From the NCBI GenBank assembly GCA_038496445.1, contig JALMLS010000405.1, forward strand, positions 1-21,506: a stretch of 21,506 nucleotides of DNA. Direction: 5' to 3'. The notes below the pieces were generated by a model. That model had not been told where the DNA came from. It worked only from the letters and a program-made list of their open reading frames with translations, and did no database searches. Source of the DNA: Trichosphaerium sp. ATCC 40318. Lineage: Eukaryota > Discosea > Flabellinia > Trichosidae. A program made the position numbers and the translations under genes. Of the stretch, positions 1 to 10,800 are shown piece by piece. Numbering within the stretch: the stretch's first letter is position 1; each line of letters begins with the position of its first letter.

Positions 1-711
1 AAAAAATGGGTTCTCAGTGCCTTCTTCTTCTTCATCACTTTCTTCATCAGATGGAGCTTGGCCCATAGTATTAGGGACTACCTTTGGCATTTGTTGAGGG
101 CCTTTTACGTCTGGTGGAGCGCCACCAGTGGATTTTCCCTAAAATAAAATTAAAAACATAAAAGTTATTTTACGTAAAATGTTCTTAGTTTGCGCCAAAT
201 GTGTTTGTTACCTTTTTTACGCTTTCTGTCTTTACCATTGCATTTGGTGTCGATTCAAATCGAGCCAACACGTCTGTTTCGTCTTCGTGTATAGCGCCAT
301 TATCAATTAATACGCCCTTGTTAATGGTTATGATGGGAATTAATAAAAATTTGTACAAATTAATATAAAAATAACGAACTTGTCCTGGACCAGTCTCAAA
401 TGGGTTGAATGGGGTTGGTTGTTCTTCAGGGCGAAGACCGCGAGCGCTATTAGGTTGATCCGGTTCAGGGATGACTATTGTGTCTTCTTTCGATTCGTGC
501 TGGTTAAAAAACCCAAAAGGGTTGTCTGAATCGGCGCCATGACTACTTGCTGGCGCATGGAAGAAAGAATCTTAATAAGATAGTTAATGACATGTACATA
601 GTAGTGTATAGTAGTCTTTTAGCGCGTACTTCGTCCTCTAGAGCTATCTAGCCTGTAAATAGAAAAAGGATCAAACTGAGCGTCCTGTGCCTTCTTAAGG
701 TCTAGCGACAT
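1..711 (-). CDS. Acidic protein with DPF and NPF motifs, partial (3' end outside window)
   Basis: Four exons on the minus strand (711-630, 570-380, 316-212, 138-1) give 172 in-frame residues from an ATG at 711; introns are 59, 63 and 73 nt with GT-AG ends. The N-terminus reads MSLDLKKAQDAQFDPFSIYR. One DPF and three NPF motifs (SDNPFGF, FNPFET, ENPFF) lie in otherwise polar, disordered-looking sequence, with an acidic Ser/Glu run near the window edge. DPF binds clathrin-adaptor appendage domains and NPF binds EH domains, so a role in endocytosis or vesicle traffic is inferred. Adaptor-type proteins and SCAMPs carry such motifs, but no folded domain is visible yet. The 63-nt intron is open in frame, so retaining it would add 21 residues; its hydrophobic translation argues that it is removed. 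Confidence 0.72.
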
Positions 712-930
712 TGTTGTACAGACTGGTGGTGCGGACAAAATTGACCAATATTTTCTGGAGTAACTCACACTTATTCTCCGTCATAAGTCAACCACAAGGC
801 TTTTAAAAACAAACTACGCACTGTAGGACGATTTGTGATATTAATAGATAATGATAAAAACACTGATAATTAATTTATTGGCGTTTTATAAGCTACAGAG
901 TTATACATACATTTGTATCAATGCTTGAGC

Positions 931-1526
931 CTAGTTAGAGCGATGAAAATGTACATGTATCCATTTGCCCTTGAAGTACTGTTAGTTGGTCTCAAAAGTA
1001 GCTAACAACGTACATCACGCTTCTCAAATACTCTTGTCTCTTGTCCTGCGCCTGTGACTGGTGCACCGCTACTAGTTACTTTTTGGCGCAATCTTACGTA
1101 CGAAACTATTCCTACGTTGCCCATAACGCGAACGTGAGGCGAAGAGATTGTCATGTTTCGCAAAGCAGCGTTACCCTCTTTTTTAGGTGCACCTTTACAC
1201 AAGTCAGTCCCAGCAAGCGTAAAAAACAAGCTTTGAACGTTTTTGTGTAGATCAGAGAACGTTTTTCGGTTTAAACAACGAACCTTTCATAAAATCGAAG
1301 TAGAACTTGTGAAATGGTAATCCTTCAACGAGGTGCCTGTATTGGTACGTTATGAAAAGAAAATTATTTGGTGGCCATGTAAACGCGCATACCCTGATGC
1401 CTCAGGTTCAAAGGCTGTTAAACTAGCGTCACAGAGCGTTGAGTACGTTTCCCAGTCTCCAGTACCAATTGCTTGTATTAGTTTGTGTGTTGCGTCTAAG
1501 AGCTCTTGTTTGGCTGCTTCTGTCAT
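931..1526 (-). CDS. Stand-alone CaMKII association-domain protein
   Basis: Four exons (1526-1393, 1336-1284, 1192-1014, 969-931) separated by introns of 56, 91 and 44 nt encode about 134 residues. The product matches the calcium/calmodulin-dependent kinase II association domain (SnoaL/NTF2-like fold) along its whole length: LIQAIGTGDWETYSTLCD near the N-terminus, FEPEASGHLVEGLPFHKFYF, then SSPHVRVMGNVGIVSYVRL, ETRVFEKRDGKW and the terminal VHFHRS. In CaMKII this domain assembles the holoenzyme into a ring; here no kinase is attached, and the ATG at 1526 begins directly at the first helix. Stand-alone versions are known in bacteria and protists, where ligand binding or oligomerisation is assumed. 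The last intron could also end 9 nt earlier, adding three residues; the 44-nt choice restores the conserved RDGKW. The gene is divergent from the aminopeptidase gene. Confidence 0.9.
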
Positions 1527-1570
1527 TGTAACTGCTATTTTATGAAGTCAAGGTCAGTTCAAGTGTCATA
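1527..1570. promoter_or_regulatory. 44-bp divergent spacer, putative bidirectional promoter
   Basis: Only 44 bp separate the start codons of the minus-strand CaMKII association-domain gene and the plus-strand aminopeptidase gene. Both 5' leaders and any shared promoter must fit here or overlap the neighbouring coding sequence. No clear TATA box stands out beyond the short T-rich run TATTTTATGAAG. Confidence 0.4.
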
Positions 1571-4065
1571 ATGCAATCTTGGCTCTCACGTTCACGCTCG
1601 TGGCTTGCTCGTGCTACTGCACAAACACCACAAAAAAATAAACAACGCGTGGCGAGGAGCTTTTCTTCTGGAAGAATTGGCCAACCAACGCATAAAACGC
1701 ATCCTCACTTGTTGAAAGAAGGAGAACGTAAGTTAGTAACTTAATTTTCTTTAATGTAACATTTGTTAGTTACGGTAGGCATACAAGCTTCAGAATACGC
1801 TCAAAGGCGCCAAAAACTTGCCAATGAGCTTCAAGATGATGATGTAGTTGTTTTATACGCGAACAAGCATGCGCAGATGAGCAATGATATCCCGTACGCT
1901 TAGAGATCATACTACACGCCTTTTAGCGCTTGAAATAATTTTTACAACATGAACAATGCCAAACGCCGTTTAACACGCTTCCTCTAGTTACTACTATCAT
2001 CAAAATGTAGATTTATTGTACTACACAGGGTTTCAAGAGCCAGAGTCATTTGCTGTACTCGGTATGACGTTTTTTTCAAACCAACTGATTGCCATTTAAA
2101 AAACCGCAAAGAGCTACTCTCCACGTTTTTTGATTTACATCTGACTTTAGAGAAGAGGTCTGGTAAGATCATATTTAACTTGTTCTTACGAGAGTACGAT
2201 GCTACAAGGTAATTAAGAAGTGTGACATCTCAAACGAAATGACAGCAATTTGTATCATTTTGGCTTATAGTTTACTGCAATTTGTTACATTTCTCGTGTA
2301 GTAGTGCTAATATGTTTATAAGAGAACTTTGGAATGGTCCATGTGCAGGTCTAGATCGCGCAGCTGATATATTTGGTGCTGATAGGGTACGTTAAATGAA
2401 GAGAAACTTATCGCTTTGAAACTTATTGTTATTTGTAGGTATTTAAAAGCACTGGACCAGATGCTAAGAGAGCTCTTGATGAGCTTGTCAAACACAATAA
2501 CACAGTTTACGTTAACACACCTATTGGAGGAGCACCAGAGAGTCAACCAAAAGTATCAATGAGCGAAGAAAACTGGCAAGATGGTGAGTGAAACCAACAC
2601 GAAATGTTGTTATTTTAATTAACCAACGTTAGGTACGCCAGTCGTAGAGCGTTTAAGAATGATCAAGTCTCCTGCTGAGATTGAAGTTATGCGTAAAGCA
2701 GGTAGCATTTCCGCTAACGCTTTCAAGCAAGTACGTGCTCTCAACATCTATTACTCAACATTAATGATAAAAAGGTAATGAAAGATACAAAGCATTTTAA
2801 GACTGAGCATCAATTATACTCTGCTATAGAGTATGAATGCATGAAGAGAGGATGTCAGAGATTAAGTTACCCTCCTGTCGTAGCTAACGGCGACAGTAAC
2901 TTGATTCTACATTACATTGAAAATGATGATGTTTTAAAGTAAGCAAAATGAATTGAAAAAAAAATCAGCCTGATAGTTTTTGTTTTAACGTGACCTAGAG
3001 ACAATAAATTAATTCTAATGGATGCTGGTGGTGAATATTGGAATTATAGTAGCGATATTACACGAACATGGCCAGTTAATGGCCGCTTCACACCAGCCCA
3101 GCGTGAAGTTTATGATGCTGTACTCTCAGTAAGTTTTGTTATTTGTGTCACTTCATGATGTTTATCCTTTCTTACTAGGTCAACCAACAAGTAATACAGA
3201 GAGTAAAACCAGGTGTAACTTTAAATGAGTTACATTCAGACAGTATATTTTCATTTTTGAAGCCAATGCAAGACATGGGATTAGTTAAGGTAAATTCTCC
3301 TGTCTTTGAACCTGCTTGAAAAGAAAAGAAAAAAAAAGAAAAAGAAAAAATGCGTTAATGTTATCTTACAGGAGAGAACAAATGTTCAAGCTTCTTCAAT
3401 CACAAGGTTTTATGTCCACTCTGTATCACACTACCTTGGTACGCTATACTAATATAGTTGGATAGCTGAAATTAACAAATTATCAAAATAGGAATGGACA
3501 CACATGATACATCTACAATATCTCATAATATACCTCTAGAACCTGGAATGGTATGTTGTCTTTCTCTTTCTACGATCTTATTTTTGTTTAATTCTTTCCA
3601 AAACACCTATGTAGTTACCTTTAAGACGTTTCTCAAATAATGTTTTAAACAACAAACTTTTTCTTTGATTTTTTATTTCTTTTTTACCTTGTAACTCTTT
3701 TATTCGTTTAGGTGTTTACAGTTGAGCCTGGTTTATACATAGGATATGAGGATGATATACCAGAAAGGTACACAACATAATCTTCAACTCTAAAGAATTG
3801 TTTGTCGTTCAGTTTTTTCTTGAACTACGTCCGTTTTTCTGGACTTCTATTTTAAAATGGAAGTTTGTAGTACAGATTTGATTGATTCTTTCAGAAAATT
3901 GAGCTTTGTTCTTGTAGAATAGCGCTCTTACACTTTTTCTATAGGTTACGCGGTATTGGCGTTAGAATTGAGGATAATATTCTAGTAACAGAGAATGGTT
4001 GTGAAGTTCTAACAAAAGAAGCACCAAAGGTTCCGGAAATGATAGAACAAATAATGAACAACTAA
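1571..4065 (+). CDS. XPNPEP3: Xaa-Pro aminopeptidase 3, mitochondrial type (peptidase M24B)
   Basis: Fourteen exons (1571-1727, 1770-1893, 1988-2061, 2151-2208, 2305-2386, 2439-2583, 2633-2730, 2775-2938, 2999-3128, 3179-3289, 3372-3438, 3492-3550, 3712-3767, 3945-4065) give 481 residues with consistent phases. The Arg/Ser-rich N-terminus followed by [19 protein letters not shown] resembles a mitochondrial presequence and the conserved start of human XPNPEP3 and yeast Icp55. The N-terminal aminopeptidase-P domain ([21 protein letters not shown]) is followed by the M24 pita-bread domain. Metal ligands are visible: Asp in MDAGGEYW, Asp in [14 protein letters not shown], His in VSHYLGMDTHD, Glu in VEPGLY and Glu in VRIEDN. 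The enzyme removes an N-terminal residue ahead of proline or after presequence cleavage of mitochondrial proteins. A usual Gly is Ser in VSHYLG. Two introns near the 3' end exceed 160 nt; the others are short. Confidence 0.95.
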
Positions 4066-4440
4066 AATAACGCTAAAAACACCAAAAACGCTGTTTTTTT
4101 TTTGATTTTCGGACAAGTTTCTTAGACTTGTTTTTGTAGTTGTGAGGCTAGCCGTGATTACCTCTATACCTTTACGTTGTGTTTTGGGGCAAACCGACAT
4201 AGTCCCAGAACGTATCGCGTTGACATGCTCCCAATTTAAGTAAGCGCAATATATACTTTATAAATCTGTGTACAACACGCACGACGGGGTTTGGTATCAG
4301 TTTTGACTCGTTGACATCATCTACGCAATCGACAAATAAGGCATCAGACCTGAATTCTCCTTTTAACGAGGTAGCGCTACGACTAGTATTAATTAGCGTA
4401 TTTAACGCTCGTAGGTATTGTGTACAAATAGATAACTACT
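4066..4440. other. Intergenic region between aminopeptidase and membrane-protein genes
   Basis: These 375 bp hold the 3' flank of the aminopeptidase gene (A-rich, with a T tract at about 4093-4102) and the 5' flank of the membrane-protein gene. No convincing exon, RNA gene or repeat is visible. The reverse-strand open frame here has no family features. Confidence 0.5.
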
Positions 4441-7400
4441 ATGAGCCGCATAACACTCGCCTGTGCCCGTAAATTGGGTATCATACTGTTAATAGCGCTT
4501 TGCATGGGTGCTACCAGTAACGGTTGCGCTGAGGTTCCAACAACCTTTTCCAGCATCAGCGACGCACTTGTACGTAACCAATAAGAGAGCTTTACGCTAA
4601 TATTGTATTATTACAGCAAGCTGGAAACGATTGTATTTTATATTTGGATACCGACCCTATCACTATAACCAGTCGTAGTAACGTCATAATATACAACAAC
4701 GTAACGGTATGCGCTATTTAAGAGACTCGCCAGCCAAAAAAAATATAGAATCGGAAACTTACCTTTTGGTAGGATACTTTGGATTCTATTGTTGTTGAAA
4801 CATCTCAAAACATAACTCTCGTGGGGTTCAAGTCAAAATCACTTGTTGTTGAAGGCTCTATTGGTATAGTATTTGATAGATTGTTGCTAAGAAAAACGAC
4901 GTTTGCACCCAAAATTGCTGGTAGTATAGAAGATGGTACTTGCTATTCTTACTATTTGCTCTTCTTTTTTTGACTTTGTAGGTTCAAATGTCACCTTCAC
5001 GAGAACTGTTATAGATGTAGCCCCTTCTAGTGTTGAAAGTATAGCAGTTATTTCAAGTACAGTGTATTTTGAGGATACAGATATAGTAGCTAACTGCGTG
5101 CGTGGATAAACTATAACGACATGATGGTTTTTTTTTGACTCACTTTTCTTCAATAGCTTGTTGCTGTTAATAGTGTAAACTCTTTTATTTCGATGAACCA
5201 TGTTATTCTTCGTGGCCTCGCACCAAGTACTAATACATTATCATAACTTGAATGCTCACTTTAAGCTGTAGCACATGTTATACTGCGGGATAGTAGTACT
5301 GGTGTTTTTGGTATGCTTTTCTTTCTTTTTTTTTTCTTCATTACTCATCATTAGTCTCTTACATCTTTATAGACAGATGCTCTTTCATTTCTTTAACGCC
5401 TGCTTACATTGGTATATAGTACGTTATATAAATTCATTCCCAGTTTAATGTGATAAGAAACAAAAAGTGAAAAAAAAAATCACAACCAGATTTTGTTTTA
5501 GTCACTATTTCTCTTCATTAGCGACTTCTTTCATTATAATGTTAACTCCCTCTAATATTATAAAACAGTTGTCCAAATAATAATTCCGTAGAGGTGTACA
5601 ATTCAGTTATTGATGGTCCTGGGTTAGGTAAGTTATTCAATTTTTTTTGCATTGAGCTATTATGGCACTAATCATTCTGTAGCTGTCTCGTCTTGTAGTG
5701 CAACTATGGAATCTGTTACAATAGGGCATGGTACTATAATCAATATAACAACATATATGTTACCTTACTTTAAATTTAGGTGTAACTGACTTACCTTCCA
5801 ATTACAGTTCATGGAAAAACATATTACTACTGAAGAACGAATCTTCCTACACTTCTTATTCAGAGCCAAACGAATCTTTTTTATTTTTAAATAATGAAGA
5901 TGTATTCATAGACTACTTTACTTCATTTGATTATAGATTAAATGGGTCAACAGCAGGAACAGTATTTAACTTTACAGGTAAAGCCATTGTTCTATTCTTA
6001 TAAATTTCCTGATTTTTCAATTAATTTTTTCTTCAGGTGCTGATACTTCTGTTCGTTTGTATGATCTTGGTACATACTCTGTTTCCATAAATTGGTTTTA
6101 CTTATTATTTGGTAAGACAATAAAGTCCGAGATATATCAGTTATAGATGTCGGTGCTTTTCAATACGTACAATCTTGATTTCTTCTTGCTTTCAAATTAA
6201 TACCGATGTAATTGTTTATACTATCATAGCGTGATCCTCCACCACCTACTACTGAGTCTCCCACAACTATGCCACCTACTACTAAGACACCACCTACTAT
6301 GGCTCCTACAACTCTACCGCCTACAACTAGATCACCTACAACTGTATCGCCCACTGCGACCCCAACACGGGCACCTACAACAATTATACCGAGCATATCT
6401 CCGTCAGGAGCGTCACTTCCTATACCAACAAGTATGCCCACACAACCGACAACGACAGGTGTGTTTTCAAGAACTTTAACTCAGTATTTAACTCTATTAG
6501 CAAGCAACGCTTGCCTAGGAGATGCGCCCAATGAAAATGCCACGTGTTCCGATGGGAAATGGGCTATTTTTAACTTATCACTACGACCTAATGAAGTATT
6601 CGTTTTGACTAACAATGTGGTCATTGAAAACACTCTTGTGTCTACAAACACAAGTACTATTGTATTTAATGATGCGACCATTGAGCTAAGAAGTATGAAT
6701 TGTTCCGATAGTTTCTTCTTTTTTTCTATTTTTTTTTCTTTGGCATTTTTGACGTTTGGATTTAGGCTGTACTGTTTTGAATGGGCATGCTGTTCTTAAT
6801 AGAACAACAGGTGTTTTAGACGGAGACAGAATATCCTTTGTTTCTTTTAATGAGTCACTTCGTAGTTGTATCACAGGTACAGCTTTTGATACAAAACCGA
6901 AATTCTCTGAACAGTTTTTCGTTTGGTTTGAGCAGCGAGATGATTGACGTCCTTGCCTATGATTTAACTCTTTGATTAGGAGATTTTGTAACAGTTGATA
7001 TTATTTCTCCTGATAAGGATTGTGAGACCATAACAGCAAAAGTAGAGCAAGAAACACGTGAGTACTTTTTTTTTTCAAACCTTTTTGAGTTTTTACAATC
7101 TGCCTTACGTTTGCTTTCATTTGATTCAGTGCTGCTTTGTATAAAAGTAGTTTATTCCTTATGTCTAATTCTCAGCCTATCAGATTAACACGTGTTGAAG
7201 TTTTTATTTAGAAAGGATTGCTGCAATAGTAGATGTTGATAAATCATCATGTGGTTCATCAACTACCAGGAATATTGCTATAGCATGTTCGTGCATAATA
7301 ATTATTATAGTAATAGTTGCACTTGTACTTATATTCCGGATTGATTGCTTGAGGCAGATTGTATTCCCTTATAGATACACTGCTGACGGAAGAAGACGTA

Positions 7401-7534
7401 AAACTGGAGCTGTTATGAATATACAGACACCAAGAGAGCATAAAGCAAATCCACCATTATCTAGAGAATCTGAAAAAGGATCTCTTATTGAGATGGAAAA
7501 AATAGAGAGGGAGATGCAAGCACAGGACGTTTGA
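4441..7534 (+). CDS. Type I membrane glycoprotein, beta-helix-like ectodomain and Thr/Pro-rich stalk
   Basis: Sixteen exons with consistent phases (4441-4569, 4617-4706, 4773-4935, 4982-5097, 5157-5226, 5266-5310, 5373-5418, 5569-5627, 5683-5779, 5808-5977, 6037-6069, 6141-6166, 6230-6710, 6766-6876, 6980-7057, 7212-7534) encode about 678 residues. A signal peptide (residues 1-30, core LGIILLIALCMGA) precedes a Val/Ile-rich ectodomain with recurring short strands (NVIIYNNVT, NITLVGFKSKSLVVEG, SVYFEDTDIV, HVILRD), which suggests a right-handed beta-helix. Residues 349-420 form a PTT/PPT mucin-like stalk that is probably O-glycosylated; several NxS/T sites lie on both sides. A second region with Cys pairs follows, then one membrane helix (about 592-614, CSCIIIIIVIVALVLIF) and a basic 65-residue tail. 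It probably acts at the cell surface; ligand and pathway are unknown. The small exons around 5373-5418 and 5683-5779 are the least certain. Confidence 0.78.
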
Positions 7535-7553
7535 TGAAAAAAAAAACAAAAGA

Positions 7554-7598
7554 AGAAGTAATTACAGATTGCAGAAGATTAAATCAGTAATTACTTCT
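7554..7598. repeat. 12-bp perfect inverted repeat downstream of the membrane-protein gene
   Basis: AGAAGTAATTAC at 7554-7565 is repeated inverted at 7587-7598 with a 21-nt loop. It lies just after the stop codon at 7532-7534 and about 60 bp before the left end of the transposon. It could be a 3' UTR hairpin or the scar of an earlier small element. Confidence 0.5.
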
Positions 7599-7653
7599 GA
7601 ATCTGTCTCTACAACTTGACTTGTAATATAAATTGTTAGTGAATATGTTATAA

Positions 7654-7657
7654 ACTT
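7654..7657. repeat. Candidate target-site duplication, left copy (ACTT)
   Basis: ACTT directly abuts the left inverted repeat and is matched by ACTT directly after the right inverted repeat at 15516-15519. Four bases can match by chance, so this is supported mainly by its exact placement at both boundaries. Confidence 0.6.
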
Positions 7658-7682
7658 GAGTCTTGTTCAGAAAGAACATAAC
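7658..7682 (+). repeat. Left terminal inverted repeat
   Basis: This 25-bp sequence begins GAGTCTT and continues with the core GTTCAGAAAGAACATAAC. Its partner is 15491-15515 on the other strand; the mismatches are at repeat positions 5 and 7, close to the outer end. Similarity stops abruptly on the inner side. Confidence 0.85.
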
Positions 7683-7809
7683 ATAAATATGTCAAAAAAA
7701 ATAAAAATATATTACTGAAATCAACCACATGCTTTGTTAAGTTATGGTCACAGTACATGCTTAATAGAAATGAAATATAGTATGTAGGAAACAGCACAGA
7801 ATAAGAAAA

Positions 7810-10800
7810 ATGAAGCTATCTGATGCTGTAAAAGCTGTTGTGAAGGAATGGGGTAGCATTAATGCTACCAAGCTGATTATTGCAAAAACAGGTGCAGATG
7901 ATGCAACTGTATTCATAAACGCACTGTTGCCCCATTACCCTCATGATTTGCAATTTGCAGCTTTCATTGCAAAATCATTTACAATCGAACGATGCAATTG
8001 CAAAAAAGAGTGCTACAAAAAATACAACCGAAATTATTTGTATTTTTTGCAATTTTTGGTGTTTTCAATGAACCACCTTGAAAAACGCAAATATCTAATG
8101 TTGTTTTTTTCCAAAAAAGCATCTAGCCTCAATCCAAACGTGTCAAAATGGAATTACTACATACACTATTATGGAGATTTACGACAACAAGTGTGTAAAC
8201 AGTTTTTCATGAACGTGCATCATTTGACTACACAAAGTATGAAAACAATGCACTGTTTCAAAGAAACCAACTGTTCTATACCTTTTGATAACAGAGGCAA
8301 ACACAACAATCGACCACATAGGTACCATTAAACGTTTAATTGATGTTATGCCGTAAAACGATATCGTTTTAGAGGTATCGTGTGTCATAAAACGATATCG
8401 TTTTAGAGCATATTTATACTGTAAAACGATATCGTTTTAGGACGTATTTATACTGTAAAACGTCATCGTTTTAGAGTGTACTTGCATCGTAAAACGTCAT
8501 CGTTTTAGAATGTACTTGCATCGTAAAACGTCATCGTTTTAGAGTGTACTTGCATTGTAAAACGTCATCGTTTTAGAGTGTACTTGCATTGTAAAACGTC
8601 ATCGTTTTAGAGTGTACTTGCATCGTAAAACGTCATCGTTTTAGAGTGTACTTGCATCGTAAAACGTCATCGTTTTACGATGCAAATATTATTGGTTTTA
8701 TTCAAATTTCTTATACATTATAGAAAGTCTGTGAGCATTCAAAACAAGATAAGTGAGCATATCTCAAACTACATAGTATGTACATAAGTAATATTAAGTT
8801 TATAATTTGTACTAAGGTAGAAAGATCACACTATGCCATAGCAAAACATAAATTGGTGTTCTTCTTCAAACAAGGTTTGACGTTGCAAACAATTTATGAT
8901 GAGTTTATATCATCAAATGATGATTTGTATGCAAAAAAGGTTGAAGGTGTGAGTAAAGATAATGTAGTTTCCCAAAGCACTTTTCGCAGGTACATCACAA
9001 GTATAAGAATTACATACAATAAAAATTGACTGGTTTTGTAGATATTTCAAAAAAGAAACTGCTGGAAAGTACAAGTTTGGCTGTAGTAGAGAAGATGTAT
9101 GCAATATTTGCTTTTGGTATAAGTGCCGCTTTGGAGATAGGACTTTAAGAAAAGCAGATAGAGATCAATTACATTTAGAACATGATACTCACATTCGTAT
9201 TGCTGAAAGAAGATCAGAGTTTATGCGGTATGATATGCAATCCAAATTGCGATTGCAAAATGAGCAAAATGTCTATTTACTTCCAAATTGGTTGTATTTT
9301 GATGTTAACATGAGAGATATTGCTGACACAGAATGTTTTTGGAGTGCTCAAAAAGAAGATCATTGGTATGAAAATCAACTAAGTTATGAATATGAAGAAG
9401 ATGAAGATTCAAATGAAGAGTTTGAAGTAAATGCTATTTTGATGACTACTGTGAATGAAGCTACAAAAGAGATGAATGCACTAGTATCATGGAAGGGCCT
9501 TGAACAAATTCCTTTATTTCATGAGTTATCATTATTTAATAAGGATGTTTATTACCCTACATGGCATCAATATAACATGTGGAAAAGACATAATTCATCA
9601 GTTATTAGTATCGATTATATGCAAATGCTTAGCATGCCTAAATTGGCAGATCAACCTCAAATTCAATACTACTTAAGGTACACAAGATTTAGAGGTTTGT
9701 TTAATGTAAGTTAGAGCTTTGGCAGTGCAAACTTGTGGTATTTATGATTGTGATCAAAAAAAGACTTTTTGCTATCATTGGAATGAATATGAAGCAAGAA
9801 GAACTATTCAAGACACTATTGCAGTGTTGTACAGGCACTATCAATTATTTATAATAGTTTTAATGTTTGTTAGACATTTGGCTGGTATAAACAGAAAACG
9901 TTTTCTGATTGTTTGGGCAGATAATTGTACCTCTCAAAACAAATGTTGGGAATTGATATTTTTTTATTGTCACTTAGTATATAAAAATGTGTTTCAAGAA
10001 GTTACCTTGAACTATCTACGTATTGGCCACACATTTTTACCTAATGATAGAGCTTTTGGAGTAGTACGAAACAAATTGAAAAAAAGGTATGCTGCTTATG
10101 GATAGCTAAACAATCGTAATGTGTGTAGATGTTTAATTTCTATGAATGATGTTCAAGAATTGTTTACTGCTTCTGGGCCTAGTGTTGTGGGAGTTAAAAT
10201 GGAACAAAATAGGTTTAGAGCTACTAAAGAGTTTGTTGCTGGTTTCAGAAAACCTTCCAAAGACATAAATAAAGTGAATAGAGGCAAAGCAATGACAAAT
10301 GCTGCAATTATTAGGTAACCAATTTTCCCATCACTTTTACTTATTTTTCAAAGAATAATTAAAAGCACACATGGCAGAGTACACATGATTACAGAGCATG
10401 AAATGCATGCTGGTAAAGAAAGATCTAGAATATTTAATATGCATTATGTGGATGATCGTGAACCACCATCTGTGTCTTTTAATAGTTTGCCATATTTGTA
10501 TGGTAAAAAGTCTCATGGCAGTTACAAAGAAGTTCGCTTGAAAATCAATCCCAAAAAAGCAATAGATATTTATTTGTTAGCAAATAGATATGGTTTGGAC
10601 ACTTCTGAAGACAGTTTGTATCCTAAACCTGAAGATTATGATGGTTCAACAGAATATACACCACCAAAAGAAGCAATGGTGTGGTCAGAATTTATACAAG
10701 AGCCATTGGCTACATTGTCTTTAGAAAATGCAAGAGCTATAGAAGCTTATGAAGTGCAAGAACAAGTGTCTGAAGATAATCAAGAAAGAATGCAAACATT

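Noticed and set aside
4887-5201. 104-residue minus-strand frame
   Set aside because: It runs across introns and exons of the membrane-protein gene, whose phases and splice sites are coherent.
6160-6441. Minus-strand Gly/Val-rich frame
   Set aside because: It is antisense to the Thr/Pro-rich stalk of the membrane-protein gene and has no start context or splice support.
7810-8331. The first transposase exon as a separate 173-residue gene
   Set aside because: It stops only after reading into a splice donor; splicing at 8321 to 8724 keeps frame and continues the family's conserved order of motifs.
8354-8677. CRISPR-like array of palindromic repeats with 16-bp spacers
   Set aside because: The linkers are nearly identical to each other rather than unique, the host is eukaryotic with introns, and no cas gene is near. 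It is a tandem repeat inside an intron.
8354-8677. Recombinase site like loxP (34-bp unit with inverted arms)
   Set aside because: Only the length coincides. No tyrosine recombinase gene is visible, and the arms do not resemble lox or FRT sequences.
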